Source: Candidatus Desulfosporosinus nitrosoreducens (GTDB lineage Bacteria; Bacillota; Desulfitobacteriia; Desulfitobacteriales; Desulfitobacteriaceae). Taken from it: 46,270 nucleotides of DNA. The stretch is taken from NCBI RefSeq assembly GCF_030954495.1, contig NZ_JAVHUW010000079.1:1-46270 (forward strand), written 5' to 3'. Each line of letters opens with the position of its first letter. The stretch's first letter is position 1. This document shows positions 7,184 to 14,215 of this stretch, piece by piece. The notes beneath the pieces are model-generated. The model was not told where the DNA came from, made no database searches, and worked only from the letters and a program-made list of their open reading frames with translations. Position numbers and translations under genes: made by a program.

Positions 7184-7771
7184 ATGGCTTTAGATTTTAA
7201 AGCTTTGCAAAAAATCAAAGGCAATCCCAGCACTGAGGTTGCCCCCAACCGGCGTTTGAAAATAAATCCCGGTCAAGATTATAGGTATGATATGCCCAGA
7301 GAACTTATCGACAAGGTTAACAAGGAATTTCCTCTGGGAAATCTGTTCAGTCAAGAGAGTGAAGTCAGTGACGAGGAATTGGCTAGACAGGGTGAGAAAT
7401 TTATGAAGGTTTTGATTCAGGAAGCGGATTCGGAAGCCTGTCGGGATAGAACCGCCGCTATGATTGAACAAGTGGCCAAGCAAACGGGAGTACACTTTCC
7501 TCACGTGTTTGAGAGATATATTGAGCTGGGAATCCTGAGCTTACGCCCCCGGGACGCCTGGACGGTGACTCAGGCCACAACGAAAACTTTAAAGGTGCGC
7601 AGTTTTAATTGCGGCCTCGGCAAGCAATTCACTGAGAGGGGCATCAAATCTTGCGAGGCTTTTTGTTTAGCCGCAAGCAGAGCCGCCGCAGCAAAAATCG
7701 GCCTGAATTTAGACATGACTTGCCGCAAGGATGACAATGGAGCTTGCGAACTCGTTTTTTGCCCGCGTTAA
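7184..7771 (+). CDS. Conserved-looking protein of unknown function, 195 aa
   Basis: Soluble, no membrane segment or signal peptide. The N-terminal half is helical and charged; the C-terminal half is cysteine-containing (RSFNCGLGK, KSCEAFCLAA, DMTCRKDDNGAC, VFCPR). The C-terminal pattern, with a Cys-rich helix and final beta strands, vaguely resembles small-ligand binding or the L-2-amino-thiazoline-4-carboxylate hydrolase-like fold, but I cannot assign it. It sits between the two ferredoxin genes and the hydratase pair in unit A with a strong GAAGGGGAG ribosome site, so it is probably a functional part of the same system. Confidence 0.7.
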   Translation: MALDFKALQKIKGNPSTEVAPNRRLKINPGQDYRYDMPRELIDKVNKEFPLGNLFSQESEVSDEELARQGEKFMKVLIQEADSEACRDRTAAMIEQVAKQTGVHFPHVFERYIELGILSLRPRDAWTVTQATTKTLKVRSFNCGLGKQFTERGIKSCEAFCLAASRAAAAKIGLNLDMTCRKDDNGACELVFCPR

Positions 7772-7784
7772 AGGGGGAGTCAGA

Positions 7785-7982
7785 ATGCACATTGGACACA
7801 ACCACGATGACTTAGACTATGAAAATTTAGCGTTAAGGCATTATGGTGAAGGTATTTACCAAGAATCTCTGGGCAATCTTACAGCAGCTTTAAATGAGTA
7901 TATGCTGGCAAATGCTCTTGACCCTAAATTAGCGGTTGTTGAAAGAAAACTGATGACATTGCGAGAAAAATTAAATCTTTAA
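7785..7982 (+). CDS. Small TPR-like protein, 65 aa
   Basis: Starts at ATG 7785 after AAAGGGGGAG. The sequence begins MHIGHNHDDLDYEN and continues with a single helix-turn-helix like one tetratricopeptide repeat (ALRHYGEGIYQESLGNLTAA, then LNEYMLANALDPKLAVVE). One repeat cannot form a full TPR domain, so it may oligomerise or bind a partner from the same operon. It begins 13 bases after the preceding gene. Function unknown. Confidence 0.7.
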   Translation: MHIGHNHDDLDYENLALRHYGEGIYQESLGNLTAALNEYMLANALDPKLAVVERKLMTLREKLNL

Positions 7983-8020
7983 ATTAAAGGGATCGATCTT
8001 GAGAGGGAAGGTGGGGGCTT

Positions 8021-8419
8021 ATGCTTGGTAAAGAATTAATCGGCCGGGAAAGTGAGTCGGCAGTAATAAAAATCAGACCCGATGAGGTGCGGCGGTTCGC
8101 TGAGGCCACGGGAGTCCCTTTCAATGACCGAGTGCCTCCAACCTTTGTAGGGACGCTGCTGCAGGCGCCTATCAGCGGAGTGGAATTGCCTGTCGCCGGA
8201 ATGATTCATGGGGAACAAAAAATCACCTATTATCGCCAGATCCGCCTTGGAGACAGCATCTCCTATAAAAGACGGGTGAAAGATATTTATGACCGCGGCG
8301 GTAAACTGGGAAAAATGACGTTTGTAGTGCTGGAGACGATCGGGCAGGATCTAACCGGGGAACTGGTATTTTCCAGCAGCTCCATTCTGATTGCCCCGGC
8401 AAAGGAGGGAGCTCAGTGA
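8021..8419 (+). CDS. MaoC N-terminal-like (FAS1-type) dehydratase subunit, HadA-like
   Basis: A 132-aa single hot-dog-fold protein of the type that pairs with a MaoC-domain partner, as in mycobacterial HadA with HadB and in similar bacterial and archaeal pairs. Recognisable parts are VRRFAEATG near the N-terminus, the PPTFVGTLL strand, and the GEQKITYYRQIRLGDSI segment, typical of the non-catalytic half. The catalytic Asp/His pair is expected in the partner. Its last codons overlap the start of the next gene by GTGA, so translational coupling and heterodimer formation are very likely. The probable reaction is reversible hydration of a 2-enoyl-CoA to the (R)-3-hydroxyacyl-CoA. Confidence 0.8.
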   Translation: MLGKELIGRESESAVIKIRPDEVRRFAEATGVPFNDRVPPTFVGTLLQAPISGVELPVAGMIHGEQKITYYRQIRLGDSISYKRRVKDIYDRGGKLGKMTFVVLETIGQDLTGELVFSSSSILIAPAKEGAQ

Positions 8420-8820
8420 AAAGTTTGTTCGAATACCAGGTTTCCGATCGCCTTCCGGTTCGCAAATGGGTTCCCACTGCTATGCAAATCAGGCAGTATG
8501 CTGAGGCTTCCGGAGATTTCAACCCTATTCATCTGGATGACAATTACGCCCGTCAAGCCGGCCTGGGAGGAATCATCGCTCATGGAATGCTGTCCATGGC
8601 TCAAGTGGCCGCTATGCTTACGGATTGGATCGGGGAAGAAGGGGGAATTACCAAACTGGAAGTGCGCTTTGAGCAAATGGTTCGTCCCGGGGATACTATT
8701 TTATGTTCCGGCTTTATAAGAGCTCGCTCTGAAAACATTTTAGTATGCGATTTAACGGCCTTAAACGAACGCGGCGAAAAAGTTGTGTCAGGTTTAGCTC
8801 ATATTGCCATTAATCGTTAA
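8416..8820 (+). CDS. MaoC-like enoyl-CoA hydratase/dehydratase subunit, HadB-like
   Basis: A 134-aa hot-dog protein. The hydratase-2 catalytic motif is clear: DFNPIHLDDNYARQAGLGG then IIAHGML, with Asp and His of the active site. The GTG start (8416) overlaps the stop of the HadA-like gene, so the two chains should be made together and act as a heterodimer. Family members hydrate trans-2-enoyl-CoA to (R)-3-hydroxyacyl-CoA. This stereochemistry differs from that of the crotonase encoded in unit B, so the two hydratases may act on different intermediates or form an epimerising pair. It is the last gene of unit A; a terminator follows. Confidence 0.88.
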   Translation: MKSLFEYQVSDRLPVRKWVPTAMQIRQYAEASGDFNPIHLDDNYARQAGLGGIIAHGMLSMAQVAAMLTDWIGEEGGITKLEVRFEQMVRPGDTILCSGFIRARSENILVCDLTALNERGEKVVSGLAHIAINR

Positions 8821-8830
8821 TATTTAGAGG

Positions 8831-8847
8831 TGTATTAATTCCATACA
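8831..8847 (+). promoter_or_regulatory. Predicted activator site B for sigma-54 unit B
   Basis: Perfect TGTAT-N7-ATACA palindrome (spacer TAATTCC). Its last base is 64 bp before the first G of the -24 GG, the same distance as for the main site of promoter C. It lies upstream of the unit A terminator, which sits between enhancer and promoter. Confidence 0.7.
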
Positions 8848-8855
8848 AGTTTCTC

Positions 8856-8896
8856 GCCCCCCAGTTGCTGATTAGGCAGTCTGGAGGGCTTTTTAT
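8856..8896 (+). terminator. Rho-independent terminator of unit A
   Basis: GCCCCCCAG (8856-8864) pairs with CTGGAGGGC (8881-8889) with one mismatch, followed by TTTTT. Confidence 0.85.
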
Positions 8897-8908
8897 TATT
8901 TCTAATGG

Positions 8909-8925
8909 CTGGCATGGTTCTTGCA
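8909..8925 (+). promoter_or_regulatory. Sigma-54 (-24/-12) promoter B
   Basis: CTGGCATGGTTCTTGCA has GG at 8911-8912 and GC at 8923-8924, ten bases apart, matching TGGCAY-N5-TTGCW. It lies about 100 bases upstream of the enoyl-CoA hydratase gene. Confidence 0.87.
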
Positions 8926-9027
8926 ACATGATTTGGCGAAAGGTTCAGGATTTTACGAGGAGCAGGAGTTAAGGCTGGCTTTGCTTCTTGCTGAACAGAT
9001 TAAATCTCGCTGATTAGGAGGATTGAC

Positions 9028-9807
9028 ATGGTATACGAAACGATTTTGGTAAAAATTGAGGAAGGTATCGCAACGGTTACTTTAAATCGGCCCGAAGTTT
9101 TAAATGCCCTGAGTAATCAGGTTTTTAATGAGCTGGCGGACGTGGCCTTAACGCTTGGGGCGGACGATTCGGTTCGGGTTGTAATTATCACCGGAGGCAA
9201 CAAGGTGTTCGCCGCCGGCGCCGACATCGGACAGATGGCTTCAGCGACGGCTGTCGCTGTTTCTAGCGGAAACCATCCTTCTCACCGGGCCTTTAATTTG
9301 CTTGAGAATATGCCGAAGCCGGTAATTGCGGCGATCTCGGGGTATGCCCTGGGGGGCGGATGCGAGCTGGCATTAGCGGCGGATGTCCGTATTGCCGCCG
9401 ACAATGCTCAGTTGGGCTTGCCGGAAATCAAACTGGGAATTCTCCCGGGCGGAGGGGGGACTCAGCGTCTGCCCCGCCTGATTGGTTCCGGTCGGGCGAA
9501 GGAACTGATTTTTAGCGGGGATTTTATCAACGCTGAAGAAGCTTGGCGCATCGGACTGGTCAATAAAGTAGTGCCCGCCGACCGGTTATTTGAAGAAGCC
9601 GACAAGATGGCCAAACGTTTTGCGGCGCGTGGAGCAGTAGCTTTGAATATGGCGAAATCGGCTGTCAATGAGGGGCTGAGAATGGATTTGGAAGCAGGAC
9701 TGCAATATGAACATAAATGCTTCAGCCTTCTCTTTGCTACGGAAGATCAAAAAGAAGGCATGAAAGCCTTTTTAGAAAAGAGGCCGGCTAAGTTCCAAGG
9801 AAAATAA
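9028..9807 (+). CDS. crt: Enoyl-CoA hydratase (crotonase)
   Basis: A 259-aa crotonase-fold enzyme that hydrates a trans-2-enoyl-CoA, such as crotonyl-CoA, to the (S)-3-hydroxyacyl-CoA. The oxyanion-hole segment AAGADIGQM and both catalytic glutamates are present: GGGCELALAAD and LPEIKLGILPGGGGTQR. This is the standard pair of true hydratases. It starts at ATG 9028 after TAGGAGG. First gene of sigma-54 unit B and 29 bases from the AbfD-family gene, whose product would be crotonyl-CoA. Together with the 3-hydroxyacyl-CoA dehydrogenase of unit C it would carry crotonyl-CoA to acetoacetyl-CoA. Length and motifs are ordinary for the family. Confidence 0.92.
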   Translation: MVYETILVKIEEGIATVTLNRPEVLNALSNQVFNELADVALTLGADDSVRVVIITGGNKVFAAGADIGQMASATAVAVSSGNHPSHRAFNLLENMPKPVIAAISGYALGGGCELALAADVRIAADNAQLGLPEIKLGILPGGGGTQRLPRLIGSGRAKELIFSGDFINAEEAWRIGLVNKVVPADRLFEEADKMAKRFAARGAVALNMAKSAVNEGLRMDLEAGLQYEHKCFSLLFATEDQKEGMKAFLEKRPAKFQGK

Positions 9808-9836
9808 TGCCCTAGGATTTTAGAGGAGGAAACAAG

Positions 9837-11327
9837 ATGCGAACAAGAGCAGAGTATTTAGAAAAGCTAAGCAAAATGAACAGAAATCTCTATGCGAATG
9901 GGGAAAAGATCGACAGGCTTGATCCGCGCCAAGAGGGCGCTCTTAATGTCATGGGTTTAACCTTCGACGCCGCTTGGGACCCCGCCAGCAAAGAGCTGTG
10001 CACAGCAATATCCCACATCACAGGGGAAACCATTAATCGTTTTAACCACATACATCAAAGTACGGAGGACCTTCATAAAAAACAGGATATGACTCGGCTT
10101 CTGTGCAACAAGGTTGGAGGGTGTATTCAACGTTGCATGGGAATTGATGCGGCCAATGCCATCAATGCAGTCTCCTATGAGGCTCAGAAATCACCTAAGG
10201 CCAAAACCGCTTACCACGACAATTTCCTCAAATGGCTGGAGCGGTTTCAGAGGGAAGACCTTGTCGCCAGCTGTGCTCAGACCGATGTTAAAGGCGAGCG
10301 CTTAAAACGGCCGGCCGAACAGACAGATCCGGATATGTATGTTCATGTTGTTGAAGAACGGAGCGACGGCATCGTTGTCCGCGGTGCCAAGGTTCATATT
10401 TCCGAAGCCTCAATTTCCGACGAAATATTAGTTGTCCCCAATCGGGCCCTGCAAAAAGGTGAGGAAGCTTACGCTGTTTGTTTTGCAATTCCTTCAGATT
10501 ATGAAGGGATCAAGCAGGTTGTCCATTATCACAGGAACCGCAAACGCGACTACTACCAAAAAGGGATCGAAACGGGATACACCGATTCGTATATTATTTT
10601 TGAGGACTGTTTTGTTCCATGGGAGCGGGTATTTTTGTGCGGTGAAATCCAACACGGCGGCTTAGCTGCTTTGCTTTTTGCCCTCTTTCATCGCCATTCT
10701 TATTCGGGATGCAAACCGGCTCAGCTCGATTATGTCATCGGCTTGGCAGGACTGGCGGCTGAGATCAACGGGATCAGCAAGACTCATCATGTCCGCGAAA
10801 TGCTCTCTAAGCTGATTGTGACCGGCGAGCTCGGCTATGCCGCCGGCTATACGGCTTCTGCTCTGGCTAAGCCCGAAGTTTATATACCTGGTCTGGGCAC
10901 GGTTCCCTATGGGCCGGGCAGCTACATCCCGAATTCTATCTATTCGAATGTCGGCCGCTGCTTAACCGGGGAGGCCGTGTTTCATGAACAGGAAATTTTA
11001 TGCAATATCGCGGGCGGTATTCCGGCCACGTTTCCTTTCGAAGGGGATCTGATGAATCCGGAAACGAAGCATCTCCTGGAAAAATACCTGAGCCGCCATC
11101 CTCAAATGCCCATTGAGGATCAGATTAAATTCTGGATGAACTTTATTGACTTTGGTTTGTCAGGCTATGCCGGTACTTCCCAATATGGCGCTTATCACGG
11201 TGGAGGCTCTCCGATCATGGAGCAAATTGCCATCACTTCCCAATACGATCTGGAGTCTAAGAAAGACATGGTTCGGGCAATTGCCGGAATGGCCCCCAGA
11301 GCGAAAAAGCAGCGGGAACAGCCTTAG
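9837..11327 (+). CDS. abfD: 4-hydroxybutyryl-CoA dehydratase / vinylacetyl-CoA isomerase family protein
   Basis: A 496-aa flavin and [4Fe-4S] enzyme of the AbfD family, which dehydrates 4-hydroxybutyryl-CoA to crotonyl-CoA by a ketyl-radical mechanism and isomerises vinylacetyl-CoA. The unusual cluster ligand set of the Clostridium aminobutyricum enzyme (Cys99, Cys103, His292, Cys299) is matched in identity and spacing by Cys96, Cys100 (CIQRC), His285 and Cys292 (HRHSYSGC). The fold is that of acyl-CoA dehydrogenases. A ribosome site GAGGAGG precedes ATG 9837. Its neighbours are a crotonase upstream and an acyl-CoA ligase downstream, in sigma-54 unit B. No 4-hydroxybutyrate dehydrogenase or CoA-transferase is near, so the real substrate may be another 4-hydroxyacyl- or 3-enoyl-CoA. 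The family call is firm; the substrate is not. Confidence 0.9.
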   Translation: MRTRAEYLEKLSKMNRNLYANGEKIDRLDPRQEGALNVMGLTFDAAWDPASKELCTAISHITGETINRFNHIHQSTEDLHKKQDMTRLLCNKVGGCIQRCMGIDAANAINAVSYEAQKSPKAKTAYHDNFLKWLERFQREDLVASCAQTDVKGERLKRPAEQTDPDMYVHVVEERSDGIVVRGAKVHISEASISDEILVVPNRALQKGEEAYAVCFAIPSDYEGIKQVVHYHRNRKRDYYQKGIETGYTDSYIIFEDCFVPWERVFLCGEIQHGGLAALLFALFHRHSYSGCKPAQLDYVIGLAGLAAEINGISKTHHVREMLSKLIVTGELGYAAGYTASALAKPEVYIPGLGTVPYGPGSYIPNSIYSNVGRCLTGEAVFHEQEILCNIAGGIPATFPFEGDLMNPETKHLLEKYLSRHPQMPIEDQIKFWMNFIDFGLSGYAGTSQYGAYHGGGSPIMEQIAITSQYDLESKKDMVRAIAGMAPRAKKQREQP

Positions 11328-11387
11328 GATTAGGCGCCAAGCTATAAGAAAATAGAGATCAAAAGTAGAAAGCAGGAAAAACAAAGT

Positions 11388-11413
11388 CTCCCCCAACCTG
11401 AAAGTTAGGGGAG
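11388..11413 (+). other. Hairpin between abfD and the ligase gene, without T-run
   Basis: CTCCCCCAAC pairs with GTTAGGGGAG around loop CTGAAA, with one unpaired C or A. No run of T follows, so it is more likely an RNA-processing or stability structure within the operon than a terminator. Confidence 0.5.
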
Positions 11414-11450
11414 CGCTGTTAAAGAAAGATAGCCCGAGGGGGTCCGGTTA

Positions 11451-11468
11451 ATCCGCTGACTAATCCGC
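11451..11468 (-). repeat. 18-bp remnant of the dispersed two-hairpin element
   Basis: The reverse complement GCGGATTAGTCAGCGGAT is identical to the 3' end of copies 1 and 3. Neither hairpin is present. Confidence 0.6.
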
Positions 11469-11510
11469 AATGAGGGTAAACAAGTAGGTAACAATTAGAG
11501 GAGGTACGCC

Positions 11511-13160
11511 ATGGACACCCATGAACCTAAGAGTTGGCCGGCCAATTTAGCTTCGGACTTATGCTATCTCCGGGGTCAAAAACCTTTGTACGAGTATTTG
11601 CGCGATTATGCCTCTTTGACTCCGGAGAAGACGGCCATCGTTTGGTATGGCCGGGAGATAAGCTATTGGGAACTTAATGATCTCAGCGAGAGGTTTGCCG
11701 CTTTTTTGAAAAATCAAGGGCTGGCAAAAGGAGATCGGGTCGCGCTCTTTCTTTCCAATTGTCCGCAATACTTTATTGCTCATTACGGAATCCAGAAAAG
11801 CGGGGGAGTCGTTTGTCCATGCAGCCCTTTGTTTAAAGAATGGGAACTTGAATATCAATTAAAGGATGCCCAGGCTAAATTTATTGTTGCCGCCGATAAT
11901 TTATACGATATTGTCCTAAAGGTACTTCCCCGGACAGGTATTGAACAGGTTATCCTGACAAATTACGGGGACCTTCTTCCTTCCAAAGCGACGATAGATC
12001 TTCCGGAAGAGATTTGCCGGGATAAATTGTCCGTCCCCGGTGCGACTGATCTGCTGACGGCTCTTGACAACACGGAAGCAGCCCGTCAGGCTGCAGACAT
12101 AACCTTGGAGGACATCGCCTTAATGGTATATACTTCCGGCACAACGGGTCAGCCGAAGGGAGCTATGCTGACCCACCAAAATGCCCTTTTTAAAGCTGCC
12201 GCGACTGCCCAGAGCAACCAAATTAAGCGGGAGGAAATAATACTTTCCGTTGCTCCGCTTTATCATATTGCCGGAATGCTGATGGGATTAAATTGCACAA
12301 TTTATGCCAACGCCACTACCGTACTGCTTCATCGTTTCGACCCTGCCGCCGTTTTACAGGGGATTGATCGTTACAGATGTACATGGTGGTATAGTGTTGC
12401 TCCTATGAACGTTTACGTTATGCAGGCGCCTAATGCCTTGCAATATGATCTCTCTTCCCTAAAAATCAATGCCGCCACCAGTTTTGGAATTAACCTGACA
12501 TCTGAGCTGGCGGGGGAATGGGAGAAATTTACCGGTGGTTGTAAGCTTTACGAGGGAGCTTACGGTTTGAGCGAAACCCATACCGGAGACACGTTTATGC
12601 CTGTCCGGGCCATAAAATATGGAACTCAAGGGATTCCGACCTACGAGACAAAGATTCACATTCTTGATCCGGAAACAGGTGAGAAAAAAGCTAGAGGTGA
12701 AATGGGCGAAATCGTCCTGAAAAATCCGGGAGTTTTTAAGGGATATTGGCGCAGGCCTGAGGATACCGGGCGAACGTTGCGCAATGGCTGGCTTCATACC
12801 GGAGATATGGGGTACCTGGACGAAGAGGGCTATTTGGTGTTTTGCGGACGCTTTAAAGAAATGATTAAAGTATCGGGTTACAGTGTCTTCCCGGAGGAAG
12901 TGGAAGCAATGCTGATCAGGCATGAAGCGATTGCTCAGGTGGCGGTGGCCGGTGTTGACGATCCCCAAAAGGGCGAAGTCATCAAAGCCTTTGTGGTACT
13001 TAAACCGGGACACTCTGAGCATATTAAGGCTCAAGAAATAATGGAGTGGGCTAAACAAAGAATGTCCCCTTATAAGTCTCCGCGTTTGGTGGAATTCCGT
13101 GATTCATTGCCGTCCACCGGGGCCGGAAAAGTCTTGCGGCGCCTTTTAAAAGAACAATAG
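11511..13160 (+). CDS. Acyl-CoA synthetase (AMP-forming), first of two in the regulon
   Basis: A 549-aa member of the ANL superfamily that activates a carboxylic acid with ATP and CoA. Core motifs are all present: VYTSGTTGQPKGAML (phosphate-binding A3), GAYGLSETHTG (A5), WLHTGDMGYLDEEGYL (A7), GRFKEMIKVSGYSVFPEEVE (A8 hinge) and the A10 lysine in STGAGKVLRRLL. It starts at ATG 11511 after GAGGAGG. The position directly after the AbfD-family gene suggests it makes the CoA ester that enters the pathway. A medium-chain, branched or cyclic acid is as possible as 4-hydroxybutyrate; the binding pocket cannot be judged by eye. The other ligase (unit D) differs clearly in sequence, so they may serve different acids. 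Confidence 0.9.
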   Translation: MDTHEPKSWPANLASDLCYLRGQKPLYEYLRDYASLTPEKTAIVWYGREISYWELNDLSERFAAFLKNQGLAKGDRVALFLSNCPQYFIAHYGIQKSGGVVCPCSPLFKEWELEYQLKDAQAKFIVAADNLYDIVLKVLPRTGIEQVILTNYGDLLPSKATIDLPEEICRDKLSVPGATDLLTALDNTEAARQAADITLEDIALMVYTSGTTGQPKGAMLTHQNALFKAAATAQSNQIKREEIILSVAPLYHIAGMLMGLNCTIYANATTVLLHRFDPAAVLQGIDRYRCTWWYSVAPMNVYVMQAPNALQYDLSSLKINAATSFGINLTSELAGEWEKFTGGCKLYEGAYGLSETHTGDTFMPVRAIKYGTQGIPTYETKIHILDPETGEKKARGEMGEIVLKNPGVFKGYWRRPEDTGRTLRNGWLHTGDMGYLDEEGYLVFCGRFKEMIKVSGYSVFPEEVEAMLIRHEAIAQVAVAGVDDPQKGEVIKAFVVLKPGHSEHIKAQEIMEWAKQRMSPYKSPRLVEFRDSLPSTGAGKVLRRLLKEQ

Positions 13161-13288
13161 CTTTCACGAGACGAAGGGCTTTGCTCCCTTTATGTTGAAT
13201 AAAATTACTGAGATTACAATTAAAGCCTTGAGGGCTGCTCCAGGTAAGCCGGTTCAGCCGTTCAGGCTCCACGAAAGGAGTGAATTGT

Positions 13289-14077
13289 ATGCCTTATCTC
13301 AGTGTCAAAGGAACGAAGACGTTCTATTTGTGTACAAGCGGAAAGAGCGGAAATTTCTTGCCCGTTGTTTTGATTCATGGCGCCGGAGGTTCCAGTCAGC
13401 GTTGGTCGGGACAATTCTCAAATTGGCAAAATCAAGAAACCCTATTCGCTGTAGACCTGCCCGGACATGGCAATTCCGAAGGAGCGCTGCTGAAGGATAT
13501 TGGTTCAATGGCTGAATTCATCGCCGATTTTGCGCAGGCCTTGGCTTTAGAAACCTTTATTCTAGGCGGGCATTCTATGGGAGGAGCTGTTGCGCAGGAG
13601 TTTACCTTGCGCTATCCGGAAAAAGTAAAGGGTCTGATCCTTATCGGGACGGGCGCCCGCCTGCGAGTGGCTCAAAGTATTTTAGACGCTTTGGCCGCAG
13701 GCAAGATGCCTTTTAAGGATGTCAATCACTTGTATGGCTCGGCAACGCCGGACGAGCAAAAGGCCGGGGAAATGAAAGAACTGGAGAAGATTTCGCCGGA
13801 AGTGTTCTGGGCTGATTTCCACGCCTGCAATGAGTTTGACCGGGTAGGGGACGCGGAAAAAATTCAAGTACCCAGTTTAATCCTGGTAGGGGATGAAGAT
13901 GTCATGACTCCTGTGAAATACGCTCAGTTCCTGGCAAGCAAGCTTCCCGGGGCGGACTTGAAGGTTATCGGCTCTGCGGGGCATATGTGCATGGAGGAGA
14001 AAGCCGCTGAAGTGGCAGAGGAAATCCGCAGCTTTCTGAATCAGTTTCGGATTTCGGCATCCGGCGCAAACGTTTAA
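13289..14077 (+). CDS. Alpha/beta-hydrolase
   Basis: A 262-aa serine hydrolase of the alpha/beta fold. Visible are the oxyanion strand VLIHGAGGSSQRW, the nucleophile elbow GHSMGGAVAQ, the acid in LVGDEDVMTP and the catalytic His in GSAGHMCMEE. I take ATG 13289, nine bases past AAAGGAG; a GTG at 13280 overlaps that site. Lying within unit B between an acyl-CoA ligase and a crotonase homologue, it could hydrolyse an ester or lactone to give the hydroxy acid substrate, act as a thioesterase, or cleave a C-C bond in a ring-cleavage product. A lactonase role would fit the 4-hydroxyacyl theme but is inference. Confidence 0.87.
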   Translation: MPYLSVKGTKTFYLCTSGKSGNFLPVVLIHGAGGSSQRWSGQFSNWQNQETLFAVDLPGHGNSEGALLKDIGSMAEFIADFAQALALETFILGGHSMGGAVAQEFTLRYPEKVKGLILIGTGARLRVAQSILDALAAGKMPFKDVNHLYGSATPDEQKAGEMKELEKISPEVFWADFHACNEFDRVGDAEKIQVPSLILVGDEDVMTPVKYAQFLASKLPGADLKVIGSAGHMCMEEKAAEVAEEIRSFLNQFRISASGANV

Positions 14078-14188
14078 CAATACTTATCCGGCGGACGAAA
14101 CACACTCCTAAGGTTTAGAGGGCAGCATTACGAATATAAATAAACTAATGACAGGGCAGAGATAAACTTAACAAGAAAGAGGTGAAGC

Positions 14189-14215
14189 TTGGTTAAAGCC
14201 AGGCAATACGAATGA
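14189..14215 (+). other. Possible 8-codon leader peptide coupled to the crotonase homologue
   Basis: A TTG codon follows the good ribosome site AAAGAGGTG, opens eight codons and ends in a TGA that overlaps the next ATG as ATGA. The downstream gene has no good ribosome site of its own, so translation could be coupled through this frame. Confidence 0.3.

Noticed and set aside
12459..13058. 199-codon open frame antisense to the first acyl-CoA ligase
   Set aside because: It lies fully inside a gene with complete ligase motifs, has no ribosome site, and its product has no recognisable features.
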